Below, one piece after another: positions 39,415 through 46,785 of a stretch of 64,000 nucleotides of DNA. Location of the stretch: positions 1,240,001 to 1,304,000 of the forward strand of contig JADJXH010000004.1 in assembly GCA_016715895.1 (NCBI GenBank), given 5' to 3'. A program made the position numbers and the translations under genes. The notes under the pieces are model-generated. The model worked only from the letters and a program-made list of their open reading frames with translations. It searched no databases and had not been told where the DNA came from. Each line of letters opens with the position of its first letter. Position 1 is the stretch's first letter. This stretch comes from Flavobacteriales bacterium (GTDB lineage Bacteria > Bacteroidota > Bacteroidia > Flavobacteriales_F > PHOS-HE28).

Positions 39415-39455
39415 ACGTATCTTGGCCGGGCTGCCCGCGGGCGTTCCCCCTTCCC

Positions 39456-40697
39456 ATGGAGAAGAAAGAGATCAAGTGCTCGTTCTGCGGGCGCGACAAG
39501 CAGGACACCAACGTGCTGATCGCCGGCATCACCGGCCACATCTGCGACAGTTGCATCGCGCAGGCGCAGAACATCATCAGCGAAGAGCTCAGCCAACGCT
39601 CGCGCACCGAGATCGAGGGCAGCCTCATCCTGCAGCGTCCTGCGGACATCAAGCGGATGCTGGACGAGTACGTGATCGGACAGGATGAGGCCAAGAAGGT
39701 GCTGAGCGTGGCGGTGTACAACCACTACAAACGGCTGCTGCAGAAGCCTGCCGCCGGTCACGACGAGGTGGAGATCGAGAAGAGCAACATCATCCTGGTG
39801 GGGGAGACGGGCACGGGCAAGACGCTGCTGGCGCGCACGATCGCCCGCATGCTCAATGTGCCCTTCTGCATCGCCGATGCCACCGTGCTCACCGAGGCGG
39901 GCTATGTGGGCGAGGACGTGGAGAGCATCCTCAGCCGGCTGCTTCAGGCGGCGGACTACGATGTGAGCAAAGCCGAGCGCGGGATCGTGTTCATCGACGA
40001 GATCGACAAGATCAGCCGCAAAAGCGATACGCCCAGCATCACCCGTGATGTGAGCGGCGAGGGTGTGCAGCAGGCCCTGCTGAAGCTCCTGGAGGGCAGC
40101 ACCGTCAGCGTGCCTCCGCAGGGCGGCCGCAAGCATCCGGAACAGAAGCTCATCCAGGTGGACACGCGCAACATCCTGTTCATCTGCGGCGGTGCGTTCG
40201 ACGGCATCGCCAAGATCATCGCCCGGCGGGTGAAGAGCACGGCCGTGGGCTACAGCGCCAGCCGCGAGAGCGCGCGCGTGAACGATGAGCACCTGCTCCA
40301 GTACGTGAGCCCGCTCGACCTGCGCAGTTACGGCCTCATCCCCGAGCTCATCGGCCGCTTTCCGGTGCTCACCTACCTCGACCCGCTCGACAAGGAGAGC
40401 CTGCGGCGCATCCTCACGGAGCCGAAGAACGCGCTCATCAAGCAGTACGTGAAGCTCTTTGAGATGGACAAGGTGAAGCTCGGCTTCGACAAGAAGGTGC
40501 TGGACTTCATCGTGGAGAAGGCGATCGAGTACAAGCTGGGCGCCCGCGGCCTGCGGAGCATCTGCGAGGCCATCATGACCGACGCGATGTATGAGATGCC
40601 CGGTTCGGGCGAACGTCCCGCCGAACTGCGCGTGACCCTGGGCTATGCCCGCGAGAAGTTCGACCGCTCGCGGATGAGCCAGTTGAAGGTGGCCTGA
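39456..40697 (+). CDS. clpX: ClpX ATPase
   Basis: AAA+ unfoldase that feeds ClpP, 413 residues. N-terminal zinc finger (CSFCGRDKQD ... HICDSC), Walker A GETGTGKT, pore loop GYVGED, Walker B VFIDEIDK, arginine-finger region LIGRFPVLTYLD. Start ATG 39456. Partner of the two upstream ClpP copies. Confidence 0.97.
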   Translation: MEKKEIKCSFCGRDKQDTNVLIAGITGHICDSCIAQAQNIISEELSQRSRTEIEGSLILQRPADIKRMLDEYVIGQDEAKKVLSVAVYNHYKRLLQKPAAGHDEVEIEKSNIILVGETGTGKTLLARTIARMLNVPFCIADATVLTEAGYVGEDVESILSRLLQAADYDVSKAERGIVFIDEIDKISRKSDTPSITRDVSGEGVQQALLKLLEGSTVSVPPQGGRKHPEQKLIQVDTRNILFICGGAFDGIAKIIARRVKSTAVGYSASRESARVNDEHLLQYVSPLDLRSYGLIPELIGRFPVLTYLDPLDKESLRRILTEPKNALIKQYVKLFEMDKVKLGFDKKVLDFIVEKAIEYKLGARGLRSICEAIMTDAMYEMPGSGERPAELRVTLGYAREKFDRSRMSQLKVA

Positions 40698-40720
40698 GGT
40701 CCGGGCGGGCCGGGCGGGTT

Positions 40721-40728
40721 ACCTTCGC
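40721..40728 (+). promoter_or_regulatory. Promoter -7 box
   Basis: TACCTTCG, 19 bp before the ATG at 40748. Confidence 0.5.
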
Positions 40729-40747
40729 CCCCCCAACGACCTTTGTC

Positions 40748-41584
40748 ATGCAACGCACCCTTTTGTTCCTCGCGTCGGCGCTCCCCGCTGCGCTCTTTGC
40801 CCAACAACTGCCACAGCCAAGCCCGCCCGGCGAGGTGGAGCAGGTCATCGGCCTCACCGAGGTGGAAGTGGACTACTCCCGTCCCAGTGCACGGGGGCGC
40901 AAGGTCTTCGGTGACCTCGTGCCCTTCGGCGAGCTGTGGCGCACGGGTGCCAACGCCTGCACGCGCGTGGAGCTCGACGGCCCCGTGACCGTGGGCGGAA
41001 AGGTGGTCGCCAAGGGCACCTACTGCCTGTTCACCATCCCCGGCGCCAGTGAGTGGACCTTCATCCTCAACACGGACACCAGCCTGTGGGGCACCGACGG
41101 CTACACGGCCGACAAGGACGTGGCCCGGGTGAATGCCAAACCGATGAGCACCACGGATCATGTGGAGACCCTCACGATCGGCTTCGACGGGGTGAGGGAC
41201 GACAAGGCGATGCTGGAACTGCGCTGGGAGAACACCCGCGTGGGCATCGAGCTGGCCGCTGACGCCACCGAGCAGGCCCTGGCCAACATCAAGGCCACGA
41301 TGGCCAAGCCCGACCTGAAGGCCGGCAACTACAGCCGGAGCGCCCGCTATTGCGTGGACAAGGGTGTGATGCTGCCCGAGGCACTGGGCTGGGCGGAGAA
41401 GGCCGTGTCGATGGACAAGAAATACTGGACGCTGCACACGCTCGCGCTGTGCCAGGCCGCCAATGGCAAGTACAAGGAGGCCGTGGCCACGGCCAACGAG
41501 AGCATGGCGATGGCCCAGAAGGAGAATGACCCGAGCTACGTGAAGATGAACAAGGCGCGGATCGAGGAGTGGTCGAAGAAGTGA
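40748..41584 (+). CDS. Secreted DUF2911 protein
   Basis: 278 residues. Signal peptide MQRTLLFLASALPAALFAQ; DUF2911 domain (about 25-170): VEVDYSRPSARGRKVFGDLVPFGELWRTGANACT, GKVVAKGTYCLFTIPG. The C-terminal about 90 residues are helical, TPR-like. Function of DUF2911 is unknown. A second DUF2911 gene is at 49423-50505. Confidence 0.85.
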   Translation: MQRTLLFLASALPAALFAQQLPQPSPPGEVEQVIGLTEVEVDYSRPSARGRKVFGDLVPFGELWRTGANACTRVELDGPVTVGGKVVAKGTYCLFTIPGASEWTFILNTDTSLWGTDGYTADKDVARVNAKPMSTTDHVETLTIGFDGVRDDKAMLELRWENTRVGIELAADATEQALANIKATMAKPDLKAGNYSRSARYCVDKGVMLPEALGWAEKAVSMDKKYWTLHTLALCQAANGKYKEAVATANESMAMAQKENDPSYVKMNKARIEEWSKK

Positions 41585-41602
41585 TCGGTTCCCGATCGGA
41601 TG

Positions 41603-41630
41603 AAAAAGCCCCGCCGCGGCGGGGCTTTTT
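41603..41630. terminator. Bidirectional terminator
   Basis: 28-bp perfect palindrome: AAAAAGCCCCGCCG followed by its complement ending CTTTTT. Classical rho-independent form, serving the DUF2911 gene and the convergent SDR gene. Confidence 0.92.
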
Positions 41631-41642
41631 CATGCACCCTCG

Positions 41643-42368
41643 TTACAGCCCCAGGCTCAACAGTCCGCCGTCGGTCACCAGGCAATGCCCGGTGATGAAG
41701 GAGGCCTTGTCCATGCAGAGGAAGGCGATGGCGGCGGCGACCTCCGGGGGCTCGCCCACGCGCCTCAGCGGGGTGCGCTGCAGGATGCGTTCAAGTCGTT
41801 CCGGTTGCGCCAGCACCGGCGCGGTGAGGGGCGTGCGGATGTACCACGGGGCCACGGCGTTCACGCGGATGCCATCAGCGGCCCACTCCACGGCCAGGCT
41901 GCGGGTGAGCTGGAGCAGGGCGGCCTTGCTCAAGGCATAGGCGGCACCGCTGCCCACGTCCACGAAGCCGGCCACGCTGGCCACGTTCACCACGCACGGC
42001 GCATGACCCCGCGCCAGGAGCGGGTGCAGTGCGCGCAACAGCTCGGCAGGCCCCAGCAGGTTGGTGCCCACCACCACCTCCTGCTCGGCCGGCCCCAGGT
42101 ACGTCCAAGGCTTGCGGATGTTCGTGCCCGCGTTGTTCACCAGGATGTCCAGGGCACCCCAACGCCCCTGTACCGCATCAACGATGCGGGCACGGCCTTC
42201 CGCGGTGGTGATGTCGGCGGCGATGCACGCGGGGTCTCCGTTGCGGGTCCGGGCCGCAAGCATCACGTCGGCGCCCAGGTCGCGCAACTCCGCCACAGTG
42301 GCCGCGCCGATCCCGCGTGTTCCGCCGGTCACCAGCGCGCGTCTGCCGTTCAGGTCCCATCCAGGCAT
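41643..42368 (-). CDS. Short-chain dehydrogenase/reductase
   Basis: 241-residue SDR. Cofactor motif VTGGTRGIG, NNAG, catalytic Ser/Tyr/Lys region (VASVAGF, then YALSK), and C-terminal TGHCLVTDGG, as in FabG or tropinone-reductase-like enzymes. The basic residue after GGTRG suggests NADP(H). Substrate unknown. TAGCTTCG is 4 bp before the ATG. Confidence 0.9.
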   Translation of the reverse strand: MPGWDLNGRRALVTGGTRGIGAATVAELRDLGADVMLAARTRNGDPACIAADITTAEGRARIVDAVQGRWGALDILVNNAGTNIRKPWTYLGPAEQEVVVGTNLLGPAELLRALHPLLARGHAPCVVNVASVAGFVDVGSGAAYALSKAALLQLTRSLAVEWAADGIRVNAVAPWYIRTPLTAPVLAQPERLERILQRTPLRRVGEPPEVAAAIAFLCMDKASFITGHCLVTDGGLLSLGL

Positions 42369-42372
42369 GGCG

Positions 42373-42380
42373 CGAAGCTA
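42373..42380 (-). promoter_or_regulatory. Promoter -7 box at the SDR start
   Basis: Reverse-strand TAGCTTCG separated from the ATG by only 4 bp. Confidence 0.5.
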
Positions 42381-42395
42381 ACCGGGGAGGAATGA

Positions 42396-42425
42396 GAAAG
42401 CCCCCGGCCATGGCCGGGGGCTTTC
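42396..42425 (-). terminator. Terminator of the 42446-44359 gene
   Basis: 30-bp perfect palindrome (GAAAGCCCCCGGCCA and complement) ending CTTTC, 20 bp after the stop. Confidence 0.85.
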
Positions 42426-42445
42426 ATTCAGGGGAACGACGATCC

Positions 42446-44359
42446 TTACTGACGGTTCACCAAGCGGGTGGTGGTGCCGGTGGCGTTGCCCACGCGGATG
42501 GTGTACATGCCGCTGGCGTAGGCGCCCAGGTCCACGGTGGTGCGGCCGGTGAAGCGGCCGGTCTGCAGGGTCTGGCCCAATGCGTTCAGCACCTCGATGG
42601 TGTGGTTCTCCGTGTTGGCGGTGATCACCTGCACCAGCCCGTCGTTGGTCGGGTTGGGGAACATGCTGAACTCCGGACCCTCCACTTCGCTCACGCCGAT
42701 CGTGGGGTCCATCGCCAGGCGGATGGCGAAGGCGTTGCCGTTGGTGTAGGTGCCCGGCGCGGTGCCCTGGATGTTGATCACGGCAGAGATGCTCGGCTGG
42801 GGCACGGTGGCGTCGTCCACCACGGCCACATCGTTGGTGCCGCCGTTGCTGAAGAGCTCCACACCGGCGTAATACGCGCCCGGCTGCATGGTGTAGGGGC
42901 TGGAGAAGGTGACCGTGACAACACCGGCGGCCACGTCAGCAGCCGTCAGGGTGTAGTCGAAGCTGGTCACCAGCGGGTTGAACACGTCGTCGTTGTCGAG
43001 CACAGGCACCGAGTCGTGGATGCTCGCCACGAGCAGGCCGCCCTCGGTGCTGTTCGCCGTGATGTCCACCGTGATGCCGTACACATCCACGGCCTCATCG
43101 ATCTTGAAGTAGTTCAGGCAGAACACGTTGTCCGTGGCGTCGGTGAAGGTGGCGGTGCCGATGGCGGAGGTCACTTCGGTGCCGCTGTGGATCCCCAGGC
43201 CGTCCAGCGCGTAGGTCAGGTCGTTCAGGGCGAAGGTGCGCTCGGCCGTGTCGTCACTGGGATCATCCTCCAGGGCGTCCTCGTTCGAGGTCACCGTCAG
43301 GTTCATGGTGTAGGTGCCTTCGGCCAGGCCACCGGGCAGGGTCACGGCCTCGTCCATCACCACGGTGTCACCCGGGTTCACGGTACCGGCATTGAAGGTG
43401 GCGCTGAAGGCGGTGCCACCACCAGGAGCGGTCACCGTGGCGGTCATCACCAGGTTGGTCTGGGGGTTCACGCCGATGTTGCGGAGCTGGCCGCCCAGGA
43501 AGAAGGTGTTGGTGAGCTGCGGACGGGGGATGATGCCGAACTCGGTGCCATCACCCGTGTGGGAGACGAAGCCGAAATCCACCACGCGACCATAATCCGG
43601 CACATTGCTGAGCGCCAGGTCGTCGATGGCCCAGAAGTATTCCCATCCGCCGAGCCACTGGAAACGCAGGTACACGGTGGCCTGGTTGGCGGCCACGGAG
43701 GTGATGTCCAGCGCGATGCCCTGGGGGTTGGCGCTCCAGCGCGAGCACGGGGGTGCGGCGGAACCCGTCAGCAGGCAGGGGAAGGGCACGAAGTCCGTCC
43801 AGGTCATCATGTCGGTGCTCACCTGCACCTTCACGTTGGTGGACGCGTCGTAGTCGAACACACCGATCAGGCTCTCGAAGGTGAGCAGCACGGTGGGCTG
43901 GCCGCTGCAGTCGATCGCCCCGGTCGTGAGCTCGGTCAGGTGGTCCGCACCCGGGGAGGTGCTGAGACCGCGGTCCGAGTTGGCCCAGAGGTAGCCGTTG
44001 GAGGCCGTGCTGGCCCCAAACGTGGAGGAGGGCTGGTAGCCCAGGGCGGCCACCCCAACGGCCGACGGGTCATTGCTCCACACGAAGTACACGCTGTCGG
44101 TGCCGAGCGGGGTCAGGTTGTCCTCGTTCGTCCAGCCAGCGGGCACAGCGCCTCCGGAGAAATCCTCGGTCCAGAACGGCACGGCGCGCAGCGCCTCGAA
44201 GCTGGGCCGCAGGTGGCTCGGGGCCGGGGTGGTGTACGAACCGGCGGCATGCTGCTTCACGTAGCCCTTGAAGTCGTTCCCGTTGCCGGTGCCGGCCGAT
44301 TGGGCCATCACAGCAACGGAGCCGACCATCAGGGGAAGGGAGAGGAAAGTCTTCTTCAT
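42446..44359 (-). CDS. Secreted T9SS cargo, adhesin-like
   Basis: 637 residues. Signal peptide MKKTFLSLPLMVGSVAVMAQ; a jelly-roll/cleaved-adhesin-type domain (about 60-250: WTEDFSGGAVPAGWTNED, FDYDASTNVKVQVSTD, FWAIDDLALS); CARDB/Ig-like middle (AFSATFNAGTVNPGDTV); C-terminal T9SS domain (FSMFPNPTNDGLVQVI ... ASGMYTIRVGNATG). Likely cell-surface or secreted; no catalytic motif. A TACCTTTC box (44396-44403) lies upstream. 44360-44522 is otherwise unremarkable apart from a repeated TTCGTCGATC. Confidence 0.88.
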   Translation of the reverse strand: MKKTFLSLPLMVGSVAVMAQSAGTGNGNDFKGYVKQHAAGSYTTPAPSHLRPSFEALRAVPFWTEDFSGGAVPAGWTNEDNLTPLGTDSVYFVWSNDPSAVGVAALGYQPSSTFGASTASNGYLWANSDRGLSTSPGADHLTELTTGAIDCSGQPTVLLTFESLIGVFDYDASTNVKVQVSTDMMTWTDFVPFPCLLTGSAAPPCSRWSANPQGIALDITSVAANQATVYLRFQWLGGWEYFWAIDDLALSNVPDYGRVVDFGFVSHTGDGTEFGIIPRPQLTNTFFLGGQLRNIGVNPQTNLVMTATVTAPGGGTAFSATFNAGTVNPGDTVVMDEAVTLPGGLAEGTYTMNLTVTSNEDALEDDPSDDTAERTFALNDLTYALDGLGIHSGTEVTSAIGTATFTDATDNVFCLNYFKIDEAVDVYGITVDITANSTEGGLLVASIHDSVPVLDNDDVFNPLVTSFDYTLTAADVAAGVVTVTFSSPYTMQPGAYYAGVELFSNGGTNDVAVVDDATVPQPSISAVINIQGTAPGTYTNGNAFAIRLAMDPTIGVSEVEGPEFSMFPNPTNDGLVQVITANTENHTIEVLNALGQTLQTGRFTGRTTVDLGAYASGMYTIRVGNATGTTTRLVNRQ

Positions 44360-44522
44360 CTGAGGTTGGTTAGGGGATTAGCGTCCGTTGAGGCCGAAAG
44401 GTAACACCGTTCGCGGAAGATCGAACGATCCATCCCGCGCCTGCAGCGGTCAGGAGATCGACCACCCTTGGTCACCTGCCGGTTCTCCGGGTATTCGTCG
44501 ATCCTCTGGGTGGGTTCGTCGA

Positions 44523-46274
44523 TCAGCTCGGGCGCCGGAAGCCCGGCCCACCCAGGTGGAGAAGGGCCTCCAGTGCCACCGCCAGCACCACCACGATCGC
44601 CGGTGCGATGAGGTTGTACCACAGGAAGGCGATCTGGATCTCGGAGAAGTGGATGAACAGGATGACGGCCTGCGCCACCAGTGCCGCGATGAACACCTCC
44701 GTGCCGCCCACCCGCTTCAGGAAGAAGGCCACCAGGAAGATGCCCAGGATGGTGCCGTAGAACAATGAGCCGATGATGTTCACCGCCTGGATGAGGTTCT
44801 CGAAGAGCGAGAACAGCGCCGCGAAGGCCAGTGCCAGCAGCCCGAAGAGCACCGTGGCCCACTTGGTGGCGCGCACCTGCTCGCCGTCCGTGCGTTCCTT
44901 CTTCACCACGTCCACCACGCTGGTGGTCGCCAGCGCGCTCAGTTCCGCACTGGTGCTGCTCATGCCCGCGCTGAAGATCATGGCCAGCAGCAGCCCGATG
45001 ATCCCGATGGGCATGTGGTCCATGATGAAGGTGATGAAAATGTAGTCCTTGTCGTTGGCCTCGGCGGCGGGGAGGGTGGACTTCAGCTCGGCGCGGTAGG
45101 CTTCGCGCAGGCGCTTGTCCTCAGCCAGGGCGGTTGTCAGTTGTTCGTTGTCCGTGGGCTCGCCGGCGCGGTGGGCGGTCACCCATTCATTGGCGGCAAT
45201 GCTGATCTCGGCGGCATTGGTGGCATGTTGTGCTTGCACCTCGGTAGGTCGACCCATTGGGTCGACGCTACGGGTGTTTCGATCGGGCGTCGCATTTCCA
45301 TCATCTGATCGTCTGATCATCTGATCATCTGATCGCATCGCCTCCACGTTCGCGCTGTTCCAATGCACCGGCGCTTGATTGAACAGGTAGAACACGAACA
45401 CCAGCACACCCGTGAGCAGGATGAAGAACTGCATGGGGATCTTCAGCAGCGCGTTCATCCACAGTCCGCGCTGGGCCTGCTGCACGTTCTGCCCGCTCAG
45501 GTAGCGCTGCACCTGGCTCTGGTCCGTGCCGAAATAGGCCAGCTGCAGGAAGAAGCCGCCGATGAGGCCGCTCCACAACGTGTACTTGTTGACGGGGTCG
45601 AAGCTGGTGTCGATCACCTGGGTCTTGCCGAGGGCACCGGCCAGCTGCAGGCTTTCCACGAAACCGATGTGCTCGCGCAGGTACCACACCACCAGCCCGA
45701 AGGCCACGAAGAGCCCGCCGAAGATCACGGCCATCTGCTGCTTGTGCGTCACGCCCACGGCCTTGGCGCCGCCGGTGGTGGTGTAGAGGATCACCAGCGT
45801 GCCGATGAAGACGCAGGTCCAGCTGAGCGGCCAGTGCAGCACCTTGCTGAGGATGATGCTGGGCGCGTAGATGGTAATGCCGGCCGCCAGTCCGCGCTGG
45901 ATGAGGAAGAGTCCCGCGGTGAGCAGCCGCGTGCGCGCATCGAAGCGCTTGCCGATGAACTCGTAGGCGGTGTAGACCTTCCACGTGTAGTAGAGCGGGA
46001 TGAACACACGGTTGATCACCAGCATGGCCAGTGGCAGTCCGAAGTAGAACTGCACGAAGCCCAGCCCATCGAGGTAGCCCTGACCCGGTGTGCTGAGGAA
46101 GGTGATCGCGCTGGCCTGCGTGGCCATCACGCTGAGCCCTACCGCCCACCAACGCTCATCGCCACCGCCGCGCAGGTAGCTCTCGCTGCTGGTCTCCCGC
46201 CGCGTGCGCCACACCCCGTAGCCCACGATGAAGCCGAGGGTGCCGAGGAGGATGAGCCAGTCGAGCCAGTGCAT
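44523..46274 (-). CDS. Sodium:solute symporter (SSS family) with odd loop insert
   Basis: 583-residue inner-membrane symporter, about 13 helices, moving a solute with Na+. Family blocks: LGFIVGYGVWRTR, LSVMATQASAITFLSTPG, GGFFLQLAYFGTDQSQVQRYL, SAGMSSTSAELSALATT. The loop after FYLFNQAPVHWNSANVEAM carries about 35 unusual residues (RSDDQMIRRSDDGNAT, SVDPMGRPTEV) encoded by an 8-bp tandem repeat and a palindrome. In Bacteroidota such symporters are often next to PIG-L deacetylases, as here. Start ATG 46274 is 12 bp from a heptameric array. Confidence 0.9.
   Translation of the reverse strand: MHWLDWLILLGTLGFIVGYGVWRTRRETSSESYLRGGGDERWWAVGLSVMATQASAITFLSTPGQGYLDGLGFVQFYFGLPLAMLVINRVFIPLYYTWKVYTAYEFIGKRFDARTRLLTAGLFLIQRGLAAGITIYAPSIILSKVLHWPLSWTCVFIGTLVILYTTTGGAKAVGVTHKQQMAVIFGGLFVAFGLVVWYLREHIGFVESLQLAGALGKTQVIDTSFDPVNKYTLWSGLIGGFFLQLAYFGTDQSQVQRYLSGQNVQQAQRGLWMNALLKIPMQFFILLTGVLVFVFYLFNQAPVHWNSANVEAMRSDDQMIRRSDDGNATPDRNTRSVDPMGRPTEVQAQHATNAAEISIAANEWVTAHRAGEPTDNEQLTTALAEDKRLREAYRAELKSTLPAAEANDKDYIFITFIMDHMPIGIIGLLLAMIFSAGMSSTSAELSALATTSVVDVVKKERTDGEQVRATKWATVLFGLLALAFAALFSLFENLIQAVNIIGSLFYGTILGIFLVAFFLKRVGGTEVFIAALVAQAVILFIHFSEIQIAFLWYNLIAPAIVVVLAVALEALLHLGGPGFRRPS
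45245..45270. repeat. REP-like palindrome inside the symporter gene
   Basis: GTCGACCCA (45248-45256) and TGGGTCGAC (45258-45266) around one T, extended by TAG/CTA with a bulge. In frame; codes for part of the odd loop. Confidence 0.75.
45301..45332. repeat. 8-bp tandem repeat in the symporter gene
   Basis: TCATCTGA four times (second copy TCGTCTGA). The unit is not a multiple of 3, so gain or loss of one copy would shift the reading frame. Confidence 0.85.
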
Positions 46275-46285
46275 CGGGAGGGACG

Positions 46286-46327
46286 GAATGAAGAATGTAA
46301 AATGTAGAATGTAGAAGTGCGAATGTG
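46286..46327. repeat. Heptameric array, left end of four-helix-bundle element
   Basis: GAATGAA, GAATGTA, AAATGTA, GAATGTA, GAAGTGC, GAATGTG. Bases 46293-46311 are the exact reverse complement of 46769-46787 (19 bp). Confidence 0.88.
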
Positions 46328-46346
46328 GCGACCTGCAAGGTCGGCG

Positions 46347-46718
46347 TCACTTCCTTGGGTTGTTGCGTTCTGCTGTCTTGATGCTGGCGGTGAAGATGGC
46401 GACCAGCTCGCCGCACTCTTGGATCAGCCAGGCATGCTCGTTGTTCTTGATGTCCATCATCCCTCTGAGCACCTGCACCCGCAGGTTGTTCTTCGATTCG
46501 CGCAGCTCCTTCAGCGCAACGCTCATCTTGTGGATGAAGTCCTTCGGGGATTCAGCCCCTTGTACTTCGCCATAGTGGAGCGCTGGTGCCGTTCCGCTGC
46601 GGAGCAATTGCCCGGCGAGATGATTTCCGGACTTGGTGTTAGGCATATTGTCGGTATGCTTCACTACTGCCGCTGCAAACACACAGCATCGCTCCTCGAG
46701 ATCGTACTTCCTTTCCAT
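46347..46718 (-). CDS. Four-helix-bundle protein (23S rRNA IVS-type)
   Basis: 123 residues, nearly all helical, of the S23/IVS four-helix-bundle family originally found inside intervening sequences of 23S rRNA genes. Family-like blocks: LEERCCVFAAAVVKHTD, GNHLAGQLLRSGTAPALHYGEVQGAES, FIHKMSVALKELRES. Homologues include Avd proteins of diversity-generating retroelements, which bind nucleic acid; no reverse transcriptase is present here. Base composition is lower in GC than its neighbours, and inverted heptameric arrays flank it at 20 and 17 bp. Confidence 0.9.
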   Translation of the reverse strand: MERKYDLEERCCVFAAAVVKHTDNMPNTKSGNHLAGQLLRSGTAPALHYGEVQGAESPKDFIHKMSVALKELRESKNNLRVQVLRGMMDIKNNEHAWLIQECGELVAIFTASIKTAERNNPRK

Positions 46719-46735
46719 ACCCCAGCAGTTTGAAT

Positions 46736-46784
46736 TTCTACATTTTACATTCTACATTATACATTCTTCATTCTACATTTTACA
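46736..46784. repeat. Heptameric array, right end of four-helix-bundle element
   Basis: Seven exact-period units: TTCTACA, TTTTACA, TTCTACA, TTATACA, TTCTTCA, TTCTACA, TTTTACA. It runs into the PIG-L stop codon at 46786. Confidence 0.92.
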
Positions 46785-46785
46785 T

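Noticed and set aside
46347..46718. Diversity-generating retroelement accessory protein (Avd)
   Set aside because: The fold is related, but no reverse transcriptase, template repeat or variable repeat was found nearby.
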